Assembly (NCBI RefSeq): GCF_013623775.1
Contig: NZ_JABFAM010000012.1
Coordinates: 62,001 to 126,000 of the forward strand
Length of the DNA stretch: 64,000 nt
Direction: 5' to 3'
Source: Rufibacter sp. XAAS-G3-1
GTDB taxonomy: Bacteria > Bacteroidota > Bacteroidia > Cytophagales > Hymenobacteraceae
Shown here: positions 51,369 through 60,037 of the stretch, one piece after another
How positions within the stretch are numbered: the stretch's first letter is position 1
Layout of the letters: each line of letters begins with the position of its first letter
Position numbers and translations under genes: made by a program
The notes under the pieces: model-generated
Databases searched by the model: none
What the model was told of the DNA's origin: nothing
The model's input: the letters and a program-made list of their open reading frames with translations, nothing else

Positions 51369-54197
51369 TTACTTGAGCAGAACCGGTTTACCGAAGCCCA
51401 GTTGTTCCAGTTTGTTTAACTGCGTGGCGGCATCACCTACAATCAGGTAATACATCTTATTAGGGTTCACGTATTGCTGGGCTAAAGCTTTGATTTTCTC
51501 CAAGCTCATTAGCTGCACCAAAGCCTCGCGGCGTTTGGCGTAATCATACGGCAGGCCATAGGTGCTGATGTTGTTGAGCATCCCCAGCTTCGCGCCCATG
51601 GTTTCAAACGCGCGGGCGTTGCTTTTGATCAGAAAGCCCTTGGTCACCTCCAGATCCTGGGCCGAGTACGTGGGGCCGTAGTTCTGCAGAATCTGCTTGA
51701 TCAGGTCAGCTGATTCAAACGTCACATTAGACCGCACGCCGCTCTGGATGGCAAATGGGCCGGGCAGGTTGGAGCCCGAGAAAGAAGACCCGATGCCGTA
51801 CGTATACCCTTTGCCTTCCCGCAACTGCTGCGTTAACTGCGAAGCAAAGCCGCCACCGCCCAGAATGTAGTTCATCACCTGCGCCGGGTAATAATCTGGG
51901 TGCGTCACCGGCAACGCCAGGTACCCAAACCGCAACACCGACTGTTTCGCGCCGGGCACGTCATAGAAGTATACTTTTGAAGCCGTAGGAGCCGATGGGG
52001 TAGGGTAGTTGGGCATCTTCACTTCTCTGGCTTTCCAGTGCTGGTTCAGGCCCGCCAAGGAGTTTGCCACTTCCTGCTGTTCTACCGCGCCCACCACCTG
52101 GAACGCCGCCACCGTTGGTGACAGGTTGGCCGCGTAGTAGTTTTTAAGGTCTTCAATGGAAATCGCCTTTAAAGAAGCCTCGGTACCCAGAAGGTTACGG
52201 GATAAAATGTGGTCTTTGCCATAGAGCAGTTTCCTAAAGTTGTTATCGGCAATGGAGTTGGGGTTGGCTTTCTGCTGTTTAATCTGGCTTTCTACCTGTT
52301 GTTTCACTAGTTTGAATTCCTGCTCGTCCCAGCGGGGCTCCAATAGAATCTCCTGCACCAGGGCCATGGTAAGAGCGTAATTGCGGGCCAGCGTGCGACC
52401 ACTAATGGTAAAGCTTTCCTCGCCCGCATTGATGCTGATGGAAGCACCCAAGGCTTCCATGGCTTCTTCCAGTTGTTCGGTGGTCTTGTTTTTGGTGCCT
52501 TTGAGCAGCAATTCAGAAAGCAAGTTAGAAACGCCTACTTTAGATGAATCCTCTAATAATAAGCCACCATTGATACGGAGGTTGAACTGCACCAAGGGTA
52601 CTTCGCGGTCTACAATGCCCAGCGTTTTCAGGCCGTTTTCCAGCTTTCTCTCCCAAACGTTGGGTACCTTGGCTGCGGGGGCTTGGCCGTAAGGCGGCTC
52701 TTTGGTGCGGTCAAAGCTGGACGGGGTGCGCGGATAATCGGCTTTGGCCGAGGCATCAAATTTCTCCTCAGCGCCTTCCACAATCTTCTCTTCCACCACG
52801 CTGGCTTTCTGGGAGCCTTTCAACACCAAGTTCACTTGTCCTTTCGGTACGAAACTGGTGACCACGTACGGTTTGCCTTTGAGGTACTGCTGGTACACGC
52901 GCATCACATCTTCGCGGGTGACGGCCAGCATATTCTCAATGTCTTTGCTGATGAACCCTGGGTCACCCGCGAATATCTGGTACTGCGCCAACTGGAAGCC
53001 TTTACCCTGCACACTGGACAAACCGTTGTAAAAGCTCACTTCCTGCGAGGTCTTGATGCGGTTCAGGTCAGCGTCTGAGAAGCCTTCTTTCTCAAACTTC
53101 TGGAACGCCTCTTCCACGGCCGTATAAATATTATTCAGGTCTACTTTTTCATAACCCCTGATGCTGAGCATGAACTGACCGGCCAGCTCTGAGCTATTTT
53201 GGTACATGTTTACGCGGCCCGCCAGTTGTTTTTCGTCTACCACTACTTTGTTGAAAGGAGCTTTTTTCCCTTCGGCCAGCAAAGTGGCGAGGGTTCTGAG
53301 GGCGTAGGAATCTTTGTGGTAGGTGTACACGCTGGGCCAGGCCATGGTCAGTTCGGGCAGGCGCGCGAAGTTGTCTTCGTGGTACAGTTTCTTGGTTTGG
53401 GAAAGCACCACCGGTTTCTTCTCCAGGGCCGGAATGTTCTCGCCTTTCTTGATTTCCCCAAAGTATTTCTGCACCCAGGCTTTTGCCTGACCGGGCTCAA
53501 AATCACCGGAAACCACCAAGGTCACGTTGTTGGGCACATACCAGCGGCGATAGAATTCCTTTACGTCTTCCAGCGTCGCGTTCTGCAAATCTTCCAGTGA
53601 CCCGATGACCTGCCAATGGTACGGATGGTCTTTGGGGTACAGGTTCTGGTCAATCACGTACGACGTGTTGCCGTAGGGCGCGTTGTCATTGCTCTGGCGT
53701 TTCTCATTCTTCACCACCTGTTTTTCCTTGGCCAGTACCTGTTCCGTCACCGTGTTGATGAAGAAGCCCAACTTGTCAGCCTCGGCCCAAATCATTTTCT
53801 CTAAAGCGTCATTGGGAACGGTTTGGTAATAGTTGGTACGGTCGCGGCTGGTGGAACCGTTGGCCCCTGAACCGCCAATACGCGCACTCATTTTATCCAG
53901 TCCGCCTTTGCCCAGGTTTTCAGATTCCAGAAACAACAGGTGCTCAAACAAGTGCGCAAAGCCGGTACGGCCTTCTTTCTCGCGGGCAGAACCTACGTGG
54001 CTGGTGAGCGCCACAGCCACCACCGGGTCAGATTTGTCCACGTGGAAGACCACGGTCAAACCGTTGCCCAGGGTAAACTTTTCATAGTCTACTTTAAAGT
54101 CCTGCTTCGCCGTGGGTTTGGATTTGCCTAGCCGCTGGCAGGATATTAGTACAGCCAGAAAGACAAGGCTGTACGTCATCTGTTTAAAAAATCTCAT
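51369..54197 (-). CDS. M16 family zinc metallopeptidase (pitrilysin-like), two-domain lipoprotein
   Basis: 942-residue envelope peptidase. The leader ends VLISC with candidate lipidated Cys20. The first M16 half (about 35-480) has the inverted zinc motif HLFEH (His82, Glu85, His86) in FAHLFEHLLF; the third ligand, a Glu about 76 residues later, falls in the region AKEKQVVKNEKRQ. The second half (about 510-935) is the non-catalytic M16 domain with SVLRFGYLALP and LGGGGFASQL. Such proteins clip peptides inside a closed two-halved chamber. It is a single gene, convergent with nothing; substrate unknown. Confidence 0.9.
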   Translation of the reverse strand: MRFFKQMTYSLVFLAVLISCQRLGKSKPTAKQDFKVDYEKFTLGNGLTVVFHVDKSDPVVAVALTSHVGSAREKEGRTGFAHLFEHLLFLESENLGKGGLDKMSARIGGSGANGSTSRDRTNYYQTVPNDALEKMIWAEADKLGFFINTVTEQVLAKEKQVVKNEKRQSNDNAPYGNTSYVIDQNLYPKDHPYHWQVIGSLEDLQNATLEDVKEFYRRWYVPNNVTLVVSGDFEPGQAKAWVQKYFGEIKKGENIPALEKKPVVLSQTKKLYHEDNFARLPELTMAWPSVYTYHKDSYALRTLATLLAEGKKAPFNKVVVDEKQLAGRVNMYQNSSELAGQFMLSIRGYEKVDLNNIYTAVEEAFQKFEKEGFSDADLNRIKTSQEVSFYNGLSSVQGKGFQLAQYQIFAGDPGFISKDIENMLAVTREDVMRVYQQYLKGKPYVVTSFVPKGQVNLVLKGSQKASVVEEKIVEGAEEKFDASAKADYPRTPSSFDRTKEPPYGQAPAAKVPNVWERKLENGLKTLGIVDREVPLVQFNLRINGGLLLEDSSKVGVSNLLSELLLKGTKNKTTEQLEEAMEALGASISINAGEESFTISGRTLARNYALTMALVQEILLEPRWDEQEFKLVKQQVESQIKQQKANPNSIADNNFRKLLYGKDHILSRNLLGTEASLKAISIEDLKNYYAANLSPTVAAFQVVGAVEQQEVANSLAGLNQHWKAREVKMPNYPTPSAPTASKVYFYDVPGAKQSVLRFGYLALPVTHPDYYPAQVMNYILGGGGFASQLTQQLREGKGYTYGIGSSFSGSNLPGPFAIQSGVRSNVTFESADLIKQILQNYGPTYSAQDLEVTKGFLIKSNARAFETMGAKLGMLNNISTYGLPYDYAKRREALVQLMSLEKIKALAQQYVNPNKMYYLIVGDAATQLNKLEQLGFGKPVLLK

Positions 54198-54291
54198 TGG
54201 TTATTTAAGGTTTGAATCTGGTAAGTAGTTAGTAGGGGTAAAGGCATAAAAATTACACCCGGCATTTCTCGCGCCCATTTACAAAGGTAAC

Positions 54292-54299
54292 ATAGCTGT
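54292..54299 (-). promoter_or_regulatory. -7 element of the M16 peptidase gene
   Basis: Reads TACCTTTG on the minus strand, exact consensus, about 95 nt before the start codon. No convincing TTG element at the proper distance. Confidence 0.4.
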
Positions 54300-54359
54300 A
54301 AGAAAATATGATGGGAAATGATTCCTAGCGATAAGTGGGAGAGAGGCAGGTATTTATCT

Positions 54360-54395
54360 GTTTTTAAGGCAGTTTTTGAAAAGGAGCCCTAAAAT
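54360..54395. repeat. 36-nt hairpin element, copy 20
   Basis: GTTTTTAAGGCAGTTTTTG then AAAAGGAGCCCTAAAAT, in the divergent spacer between the two protease genes. Confidence 0.65.
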
Positions 54396-54543
54396 AGAAA
54401 GGCGCAAGGGCGGCTAATTCAGAAGGTTTGCAGAAATGACGTGCCGTTTGCTGGAATAATTCTTACTTTGAGAGCTCTTTAGGCACCATGAATGCCGAAG
54501 ACGCATACAAATCCTTTTTCCCAAGCCTAACAAACAGACAGCA

Positions 54544-57045
54544 ATGCTGAAATTGTACAAGACTTTAGGCTGGGCAGCGCTGGTGGTTTTTACCCACTCC
54601 GCCTGTACCAGTTCTAAGGTTGCCCAAAAAAGCGCCAGCCCCTCCTCGCCCGAGGCCTCGGCCAGACCAAAAGCCCCTGAATCTGGCATGAAGAGCTATA
54701 ATCAGGTCATCACCAAAGATGCCAAATCTGACAAAGGTCTCTTCACCATCCACAAAGTGGGCGAGAAGTATTTCTATGAGATTCCGGACTCGTTGTTGCA
54801 GCGGGATATTCTCTGGATTAGCCGGATTGCGGATTTGCCGGCCGGTTTAGGCGGCGGATACGTCAATGCGGGTTCGTCAGTGAATGAGCAGATGGTAGAG
54901 TGGCAGAAAGTAGACAACAAACTCCTGCTTAGAACAAAATCCTACAGCGCCGTAGCCGCCGATTCTCTGCCCATCAGCCTTTCAGTGAGAGCCAACAACT
55001 ATCAGCCTACGCTGTACGCCTTTGATATTGCGGCCTTGAGCCGGGATTCCAGCGGGTATGTGATTGATGTCACTAAATTCTTTTTAAGCGATGTGAAAGC
55101 GTTTAGTGGCCTCAGCGCCAACCTGCGCCGCGATTACAAAGTGAACCGCCTAGATGAATCCCGTAGTTTCATCGTAAGCGCCAAAAGCTTCCCCATGAAC
55201 ATAGAGGTGCGGCAGGAATTGACGTATGACGCCGCCGAGCCGCCTTCCAACTCGGCCACGGGTTCCATCAGTATGGTCATGAACCAGTCTATGGTGCTGT
55301 TGCCCAAGGTGCCCATGCAAGCCCGTATTGATGATTATAGGGTAGGGTATTTCAACATCCGGCAGATTGACTACGGTTCTGAAGCCCTGAAAGCCGATGT
55401 GAAAACCTACATCAGACGCTGGCGTCTGGAGCCTAAAGACGTGGCCGCGTATAAAAGGGGAGAGTTGGTGGAACCGGTAAAACCCATTGTCTACTACCTG
55501 GATCCGGCCACGCCCACCAAGTTACGGCCCTACATCAAAGCAGGGGTGGAGCAGTGGCAGAAAGCGTTTGAGACCGCCGGTTTCAAAAACGCCATCCTCG
55601 CCAAAGACCCGCCCAGCCCGCAGGAAGACCCGGACTTCAACCCCGAAGATGTACGGTACTCAGTGATTCGGTACGTGGCCAGCACCACCCGCAATGCCGT
55701 GGGGCCAAGTGTGTCAGACCCGCGCTCCGGCGAAATCATTGAGAGCGATATCATCTGGTACCACAACCATCTTCGGTCTTACCGCAACCGGTATCTGTTG
55801 GAAACCGGCGCCGCTAACCCCAGTGCCCGTACGCTGGAAACCCCCTTGGAAGATTTAGGCGAAATGATGCTGGAGGTGATTACCCATGAGATAGGCCATG
55901 CGCTGGGCCTTCCGCATAACATGATGGCTAGTTCCGCCTATCCTACAGATTCTTTGCGCTCCGGGGCTTTTACCCAGAAGTACGGGATTGCCGCTACCAT
56001 TATGGATTATGCCCGCTATAATTACGTAGCCCAGCCGGGCGATAAGAACATCAGGTTTGTGCGCCAGTTGGGGCCGTATGACCATTACGCCATCAACTGG
56101 GGCTACCGCTATCTGCCAGACGCGAAAACGCCGGAACAGGAAGTGCCTATTTTGTCTAAGTGGATAAACGAAAAATCGGGGGACCCGATTTACCAGTTCG
56201 GGAGCGGCAACGGCGGACATGACCCCAATAGCCAGACCGAAGGCATTGGCCGTGATGTAGTGAAGGCCAGTACGTACGGCCTTGCGAACCTAAAGAAAGT
56301 GGTGCCGCAGTTGTATAACTGGACGGCCGCCAAAACCAATGACTATGATGATTTGGCTGAGTTGTACGATGAGCTTTTGGGCGTATGGAGCCGCTACATT
56401 GGGCACGTAGCCACCAACGTGGGCGGGGTGCACGAGAATAGGCTGAAGCCGAACCAAAAAGGGTACATCTATACACCGGTGAGCAGCAAGGAACAGACCG
56501 CTTCGGTTAATTGGATGCTGACGCATGCTTTTTCGTCCCCGGCTTGGTTGCACCAGACCAAAATCAGTAGAAATATTGACCCGGCCAACCATGTAGAAAG
56601 CATCAGGAGTTTGCAGACCCGCCACCTAGATAATTTACTTTCTTCGGCCCGCATGGCCCGTCTCATGGAGAACGAAGCCCACAAAGTGAATTACACGGCC
56701 TTGGACATGGTGCGGCAACTACAGCGCGGCATCTGGAGCGAGGCCTATTCCGGCCAGCCGATTGACATTTACCGTCGGAACCTACAAAAAGCCTACTTAG
56801 ACCGGGTAAACTTCTTATTGAATGTGAACCCTGCCCCACAGCCTTTAACCGCCCAGGGAGGAGGAGCCTCCAGACCACAGGTGAATGTCAGTCAATCAGA
56901 CATCCGGTCGGTGGTGAGAGGAGAGTTGGTGAAGTTGCAGAAACAATTAAAAAGTGCCTCCACTCGCAATACCAATGATTTGACCAAATACCATCTGCAG
57001 GATGCGTTAGTCAGGATTGATGACATTTTATATCCGAATAAATAA
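54544..57045 (+). CDS. Zinc-dependent metalloprotease (DUF5117/DUF5118 family), lipoprotein
   Basis: 833-residue predicted lipoprotein (Cys21 after FTHSA). Residues about 50-300 correspond to the DUF5118 and DUF5117 regions (for example DSLLQRDILWISRIADLPAG and IRQIDYGSEA). The protease domain has the metzincin zinc motif HEIGHALGLPH, with His448, Glu449, His452 and His458, and a Met-turn-like IMDYARYN. The C-terminal ~200 residues are helical. It should cleave proteins or peptides outside the inner membrane; the substrate is not known. It stands alone and ends inside a strong bidirectional terminator. The neighbouring divergent M16 gene may share a role in extracellular peptide processing. 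Confidence 0.88.
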   Translation: MLKLYKTLGWAALVVFTHSACTSSKVAQKSASPSSPEASARPKAPESGMKSYNQVITKDAKSDKGLFTIHKVGEKYFYEIPDSLLQRDILWISRIADLPAGLGGGYVNAGSSVNEQMVEWQKVDNKLLLRTKSYSAVAADSLPISLSVRANNYQPTLYAFDIAALSRDSSGYVIDVTKFFLSDVKAFSGLSANLRRDYKVNRLDESRSFIVSAKSFPMNIEVRQELTYDAAEPPSNSATGSISMVMNQSMVLLPKVPMQARIDDYRVGYFNIRQIDYGSEALKADVKTYIRRWRLEPKDVAAYKRGELVEPVKPIVYYLDPATPTKLRPYIKAGVEQWQKAFETAGFKNAILAKDPPSPQEDPDFNPEDVRYSVIRYVASTTRNAVGPSVSDPRSGEIIESDIIWYHNHLRSYRNRYLLETGAANPSARTLETPLEDLGEMMLEVITHEIGHALGLPHNMMASSAYPTDSLRSGAFTQKYGIAATIMDYARYNYVAQPGDKNIRFVRQLGPYDHYAINWGYRYLPDAKTPEQEVPILSKWINEKSGDPIYQFGSGNGGHDPNSQTEGIGRDVVKASTYGLANLKKVVPQLYNWTAAKTNDYDDLAELYDELLGVWSRYIGHVATNVGGVHENRLKPNQKGYIYTPVSSKEQTASVNWMLTHAFSSPAWLHQTKISRNIDPANHVESIRSLQTRHLDNLLSSARMARLMENEAHKVNYTALDMVRQLQRGIWSEAYSGQPIDIYRRNLQKAYLDRVNFLLNVNPAPQPLTAQGGGASRPQVNVSQSDIRSVVRGELVKLQKQLKSASTRNTNDLTKYHLQDALVRIDDILYPNK

Positions 57046-57094
57046 AATGAAACAAAAACGCCCCTCCAGTGGAGGGGCGTTTTTGTTTCATTTT
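57044..57094. terminator. Bidirectional terminator after the zinc protease
   Basis: AAAATGAAACAAAAACGCCCC arm with CTCC...GGAG at the tip pairs perfectly with the right arm ending at 57094. It starts within the stop codon of the protease gene. Confidence 0.88.
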
Positions 57095-57135
57095 AGCCAA
57101 AGAAGGTGAAAAGTAGTTCATAAACCAAAGTAGCA

Positions 57136-57233
57136 CACTCGCTCGCCTCTGGCGAGTGTGCGTTACCTCCGGCGTGCCGCCGCTAACGGCCAGAAGCCGC
57201 GGGTAGCCCACACTCGCCAGAGGCGAGCGAGTG
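57136..57233. repeat. Perfect 25-bp inverted repeat around 48 bp
   Basis: The arm 57136-57160 (starting CACTCGCTCGCC) is exactly complementary to 57209-57233. The arms hold a smaller palindrome (CTCGCC...GGCGAG) and the centre is GC-rich. It ends 11 bases before the stop of the next gene. Confidence 0.85.
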
Positions 57234-57244
57234 AACAAATTCAT

Positions 57245-58222
57245 TTAAAGTGCTCTCAACTGCGGCAACACTTTCTCCCCGAAGAACTCAATGTAGTGCT
57301 CTTGCGCCAGGTTCACATTGTGCAGGTGGAAATGCGTGAAGCCGAGTTCCAGGTCATTTGCCAGCCAGTCAATATGTTCTTGGGCACTGTCTGAGATTCT
57401 GACGGCGTCATCCAGTTCCTCTGGTTTCACCATGCTGCCGGCGGCATCAAATCCTTTTACCGTGGGAATGTCTGAGAGCAGGGCCGAAGGGAAGACGTTG
57501 TTTTTCCATTGCTCATGCGCGCCCTGCCGGGCCTTCTCTGTAGTGGTGTCATAAGACAACTGCACCTTTAAATGCATGGGCTTGCCTTCGCCTCCGCCTC
57601 GGTGAAAAGCCTCCACTATCTCTTTCAACACCTTTGGCGGCTGAGAAATAGTAATCATACCATCGGCCCAACTGCCCACCCACTCAGCGGTTTCTGGGGT
57701 GATGGCTGCGCCGAAGACCGGAGGGATGTAGTCAGGACGGGTGTAGAGTTTGGCCTGTTCCACATCCACCAAGCCTTTGTGGGTTACGGTTTCGCCCCGC
57801 CAGAGCGCCCGCATAATGTCTACACAGAGTTTCAGGCGGTCATTCCGTTCCTGTTTGTTGGGCCACTTCTGCCCCGTGATGCGCTCGTTCAGAAACTGCC
57901 CGCTGCCCGCCGCAATGAAGAACCGGTTCGGGAACATCTCGCACAACGTAGCTACCTTTTGCGCCGCTATGGCCGGGTGGTACCGCTGCCCCGGCGCCGA
58001 TACTACCCCGAAGGGCAGGGAAGTGGCCTGCATGGCGGCGCCCAGCCAACTCCAGGCATATCCGCTTTCGCCTTGGTTTTCGCTCCAGGGATAAAAATGG
58101 TCAGAGGACAGCGCGTTCCCGAAACCAGCCTGTTCAGCTTGCTGCACCAGGGTTAGCAAATGGCTGGGTTTAAACTGCTCATGCGAGCAGTGGTATCCAA
58201 AAGAGATGTCTTTATGTTGCAT
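57245..58222 (-). CDS. LLM-class flavin-dependent oxidoreductase (F420/FMN luciferase-like)
   Basis: 325-residue TIM-barrel protein of the bacterial-luciferase-like superfamily. It begins ISFGYHCSHEQF, with SSDHFYPW, then SWLGAAMQATSLPFG and the RYHPAIAAQKVATL segment typical of F420-dependent glucose-6-phosphate dehydrogenase-like members; AAGSGQFLNE is a phosphate-binding loop. The cofactor (FMN or F420) cannot be decided. The ATG at 58222 is preferred because the 33 codons before it are not conserved-looking and contain frequent Cys and Leu. It stands alone. Confidence 0.87.
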   Translation of the reverse strand: MQHKDISFGYHCSHEQFKPSHLLTLVQQAEQAGFGNALSSDHFYPWSENQGESGYAWSWLGAAMQATSLPFGVVSAPGQRYHPAIAAQKVATLCEMFPNRFFIAAGSGQFLNERITGQKWPNKQERNDRLKLCVDIMRALWRGETVTHKGLVDVEQAKLYTRPDYIPPVFGAAITPETAEWVGSWADGMITISQPPKVLKEIVEAFHRGGGEGKPMHLKVQLSYDTTTEKARQGAHEQWKNNVFPSALLSDIPTVKGFDAAGSMVKPEELDDAVRISDSAQEHIDWLANDLELGFTHFHLHNVNLAQEHYIEFFGEKVLPQLRAL

Positions 58223-58460
58223 GATGCTGTTTTCGTGGGTGTGAGAAGCGCGCAACTTCTCTTCATTAAGGAAATATAAAACTTGTTGAAGGCTAACCAG
58301 TAAATTGCAGCATTCTATCATTAGTGCAAACTAGCTACGGTATCATACGCGGCCGGTAGAAAGCTGATTTACAAACGGACGCCTCCCTGATTTTAGATGA
58401 CACAACGTGTACGGGCAGAGTAAAGAGGGGTTCTGTTAGCTGCATTCTTGTGCAGGTTCT
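58223..58460. other. Spacer upstream of the LLM oxidoreductase
   Basis: No gene and no repeat recognised in this ~240-bp stretch; it should contain the promoter of the oxidoreductase gene. Confidence 0.4.
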
Positions 58461-58496
58461 GTTTTTAACCTGATTTTTGGAAACTAGGCCTGAAAC
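58461..58496. repeat. 36-nt hairpin element, copy 21
   Basis: GTTTTTAACCTGATTTTTGG then AAACTAGGCCTGAAAC. Confidence 0.65.
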
Positions 58497-58533
58497 AGGA
58501 ATTAGAATAAAATTTCTACTGGCTGTCTATTCC

Positions 58534-58569
58534 GTTTAAGGTCTGTTTTCCTGAAACTAGGTCTAAAAC
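58534..58569. repeat. 36-nt hairpin element, copy 22
   Basis: GTTTAAGGTCTGTTTTCC then TGAAACTAGGTCTAAAAC; it shares AACTAGG with copy 21, so the two look closely related. Confidence 0.7.
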
Positions 58570-58609
58570 GTATTCTTATTCGGGTAGTGCAAACTGACGT
58601 TACGCAATT

Positions 58610-58765
58610 CTGCCGGTGGTTCCCGGCGAGTCCGGAGACGCGCCTCATCCTTTGTCACGAGCCCGGAGGCTCGCGCCGGTTTTATTATTGGTTCACCCTG
58701 TAATACCGCTTGCTCCAAAAGACCTCGTAGCTTTTGGAGAACCTACGAGCGTCTGCGCCGATGGC
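58610..58765 (+). repeat. Repeat B, copy at 58.6 kb
   Basis: Matches 44806-44961 over its length, with the same inverted GGAGACGCG/GGAGGCTCGCG pieces and the right-hand hairpin CTCGTAG...CTACGAG. Unlike that copy, no hairpin element is fused to its right end. Confidence 0.75.
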
Positions 58766-58794
58766 TCACCAATCAGGAGATTGGCTGTCCAAAG

Positions 58795-58826
58795 GTGCGT
58801 AGAGCGCTCCGGCTAACTCTACGCAC
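58795..58826. repeat. 10-bp inverted repeat
   Basis: GTGCGTAGAG, 12 bases, CTCTACGCAC. No T run follows. Confidence 0.5.
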
Positions 58827-58879
58827 AACAATAGTGTGGTTCTACACCTTTGAATCTTTAAGACCTCATAGGTTTCTTC

Positions 58880-58915
58880 GTTTTGGGCTCGTTTTCCGAA
58901 AAACAGCCCCAAAAC
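58880..58915. repeat. 36-nt hairpin element, copy 23
   Basis: GTTTTGGGCTCGTTTTCC then AAAAACAGCCCCAAAAC; it touches the following terminator stem. Confidence 0.8.
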
Positions 58916-58961
58916 GCGGGAGCCTGGCTCCTCTTCTACGGAGGGGAGCCAGGCTCCCGCG
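58915..58961. terminator. Strong hairpin downstream of the MpaB-family gene
   Basis: CGCGGGAGCCTGGCTCC (58915-58931) pairs perfectly with 58945-58961. It lies 26 nt beyond the stop codon of the minus-strand gene; read on that strand it is followed by the T-rich side of hairpin copy 23, which may complete the terminator. Confidence 0.6.
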
Positions 58962-58986
58962 TAACATCAGGTACTAAGTAGCAGGA

Positions 58987-59760
58987 TCAAGTAGCTGACC
59001 CTGGTTGCTGGTCTAAATCCTTGATCTCCTTTTTGTAGGCGGTGGGGAGAATGATGGATTTCAGAAACCAATCCAGTTTCAGGAGCCGACTGGCCTTGTA
59101 GCCGTGCAGGAGAGGGGTGATCAGGGAAGCCTTCCGGAAACCCAGCAGTTCTTTCACGCGGTCTGGGACTACCAGCACCTGGGCTTCCAGTAATAAGCGG
59201 TACCTGAGTTTGCCTAAATGCTTTTGGTATTGCTGGAACAAGTCCTTGGTGTAATGGCTCATGGCAAGGTCTTGCTGCAGATGTTGTTCCCGCATGAGCA
59301 GCCAATCTGGGTACGTAACGGGTAGCCCCGTCAAGCCCATGCGGTGGCCAACGCGGTAAAACACCTCAAAGACTTCGGCTTTCTCTGGAGTGGTAAGTTC
59401 CCGCTCCAGCACCTCGTACGCCCTGATGGAGTAGTCGATGAGCATAAACAGCACATCGCGGTACGCCCAATCTGGAATGGTGGCCCCGCGTTTGGCTTCA
59501 ACCGCTGCATGAATGCTGGCCATTTTGTCAATGGTTTGATGCGCCCGCTCCAGAGGCGAAAAAACAATCTGCCGGGCATAGGCCACGGTAGAGAAAAGCC
59601 TGCCCAGCGGATCAGCGGGCAGCCGACCGGTGAAGTAGAGCCAATCTACCGCCTTGTTCAGGGCGAACTCCGCAGAAGAACCCGCGAAGATAAAGAGAAC
59701 CGTATCGCCTTTCCCCCAGATCTCGCGCACCACAGATCCTTTTTCAACAAAAAATCGCAT
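58987..59760 (-). CDS. Oxygenase MpaB family protein (DUF2236)
   Basis: 257-residue protein of the MpaB/latex-clearing-protein (DUF2236) family. Visible family features include the start VVREIWGKGDTVLFIFAG, LGRLFSTVAYARQIVFSPLERA, the helix with MASIHAAVEAKRG that carries a likely haem-ligand His, and the WAYRDVLFMLIDYSIRAYEVLE block. Known members are haem-containing oxygenases or fungal biosynthetic enzymes; the substrate here is unknown. It stands alone. Confidence 0.85.
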   Translation of the reverse strand: MRFFVEKGSVVREIWGKGDTVLFIFAGSSAEFALNKAVDWLYFTGRLPADPLGRLFSTVAYARQIVFSPLERAHQTIDKMASIHAAVEAKRGATIPDWAYRDVLFMLIDYSIRAYEVLERELTTPEKAEVFEVFYRVGHRMGLTGLPVTYPDWLLMREQHLQQDLAMSHYTKDLFQQYQKHLGKLRYRLLLEAQVLVVPDRVKELLGFRKASLITPLLHGYKASRLLKLDWFLKSIILPTAYKKEIKDLDQQPGSAT

Positions 59761-59886
59761 TGCCTTTTTCTTTTAAAGTAACAGGACGTTGTCTCAGAGT
59801 CCTGGTTTTGCTCTCCTTTACAGAAAACGATGGAAAAACGATTAAGATTATTCTTTTCCCTTTCGGGGCCATGTACTTAAGCGCTT

Positions 59887-59924
59887 GTTTTTCTGGTTAT
59901 TTGGGTAAAACAGCCAATAAAAAC
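59887..59924. repeat. 36-nt hairpin element, copy 24 (38 nt, degenerate)
   Basis: GTTTTTCTGGTTATTTGGG then AAAACAGCCAATAAAAAC; it lies 25 nt upstream of the promoter of the first glycosyltransferase gene. Confidence 0.5.
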
Positions 59925-59948
59925 TTAGCCGGAGGCAAGAAGAATCTA

Positions 59949-59978
59949 TTGTGAACCGCGCGGAGGTACGTAGATTTG
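59949..59978 (+). promoter_or_regulatory. Promoter of the glycan locus
   Basis: TTG (59949-59951), 19 bp, then TAGATTTG (59971-59978), an exact consensus match. Predicted leader to the TTG start at 60038 is about 50 nt. Confidence 0.6.
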
Positions 59979-60037
59979 GAATTGAAACAGCGCCAGCCCC
60001 TCGCTAACTTCGCCTCATCTCAATACATCATCCTATT

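Noticed and set aside
18534-59924. The 36-nt repeat as a CRISPR array
   Set aside because: The length is typical of CRISPR repeats, but copies are scattered over 41 kb with no regular spacers, they vary in sequence, and no cas gene is present.
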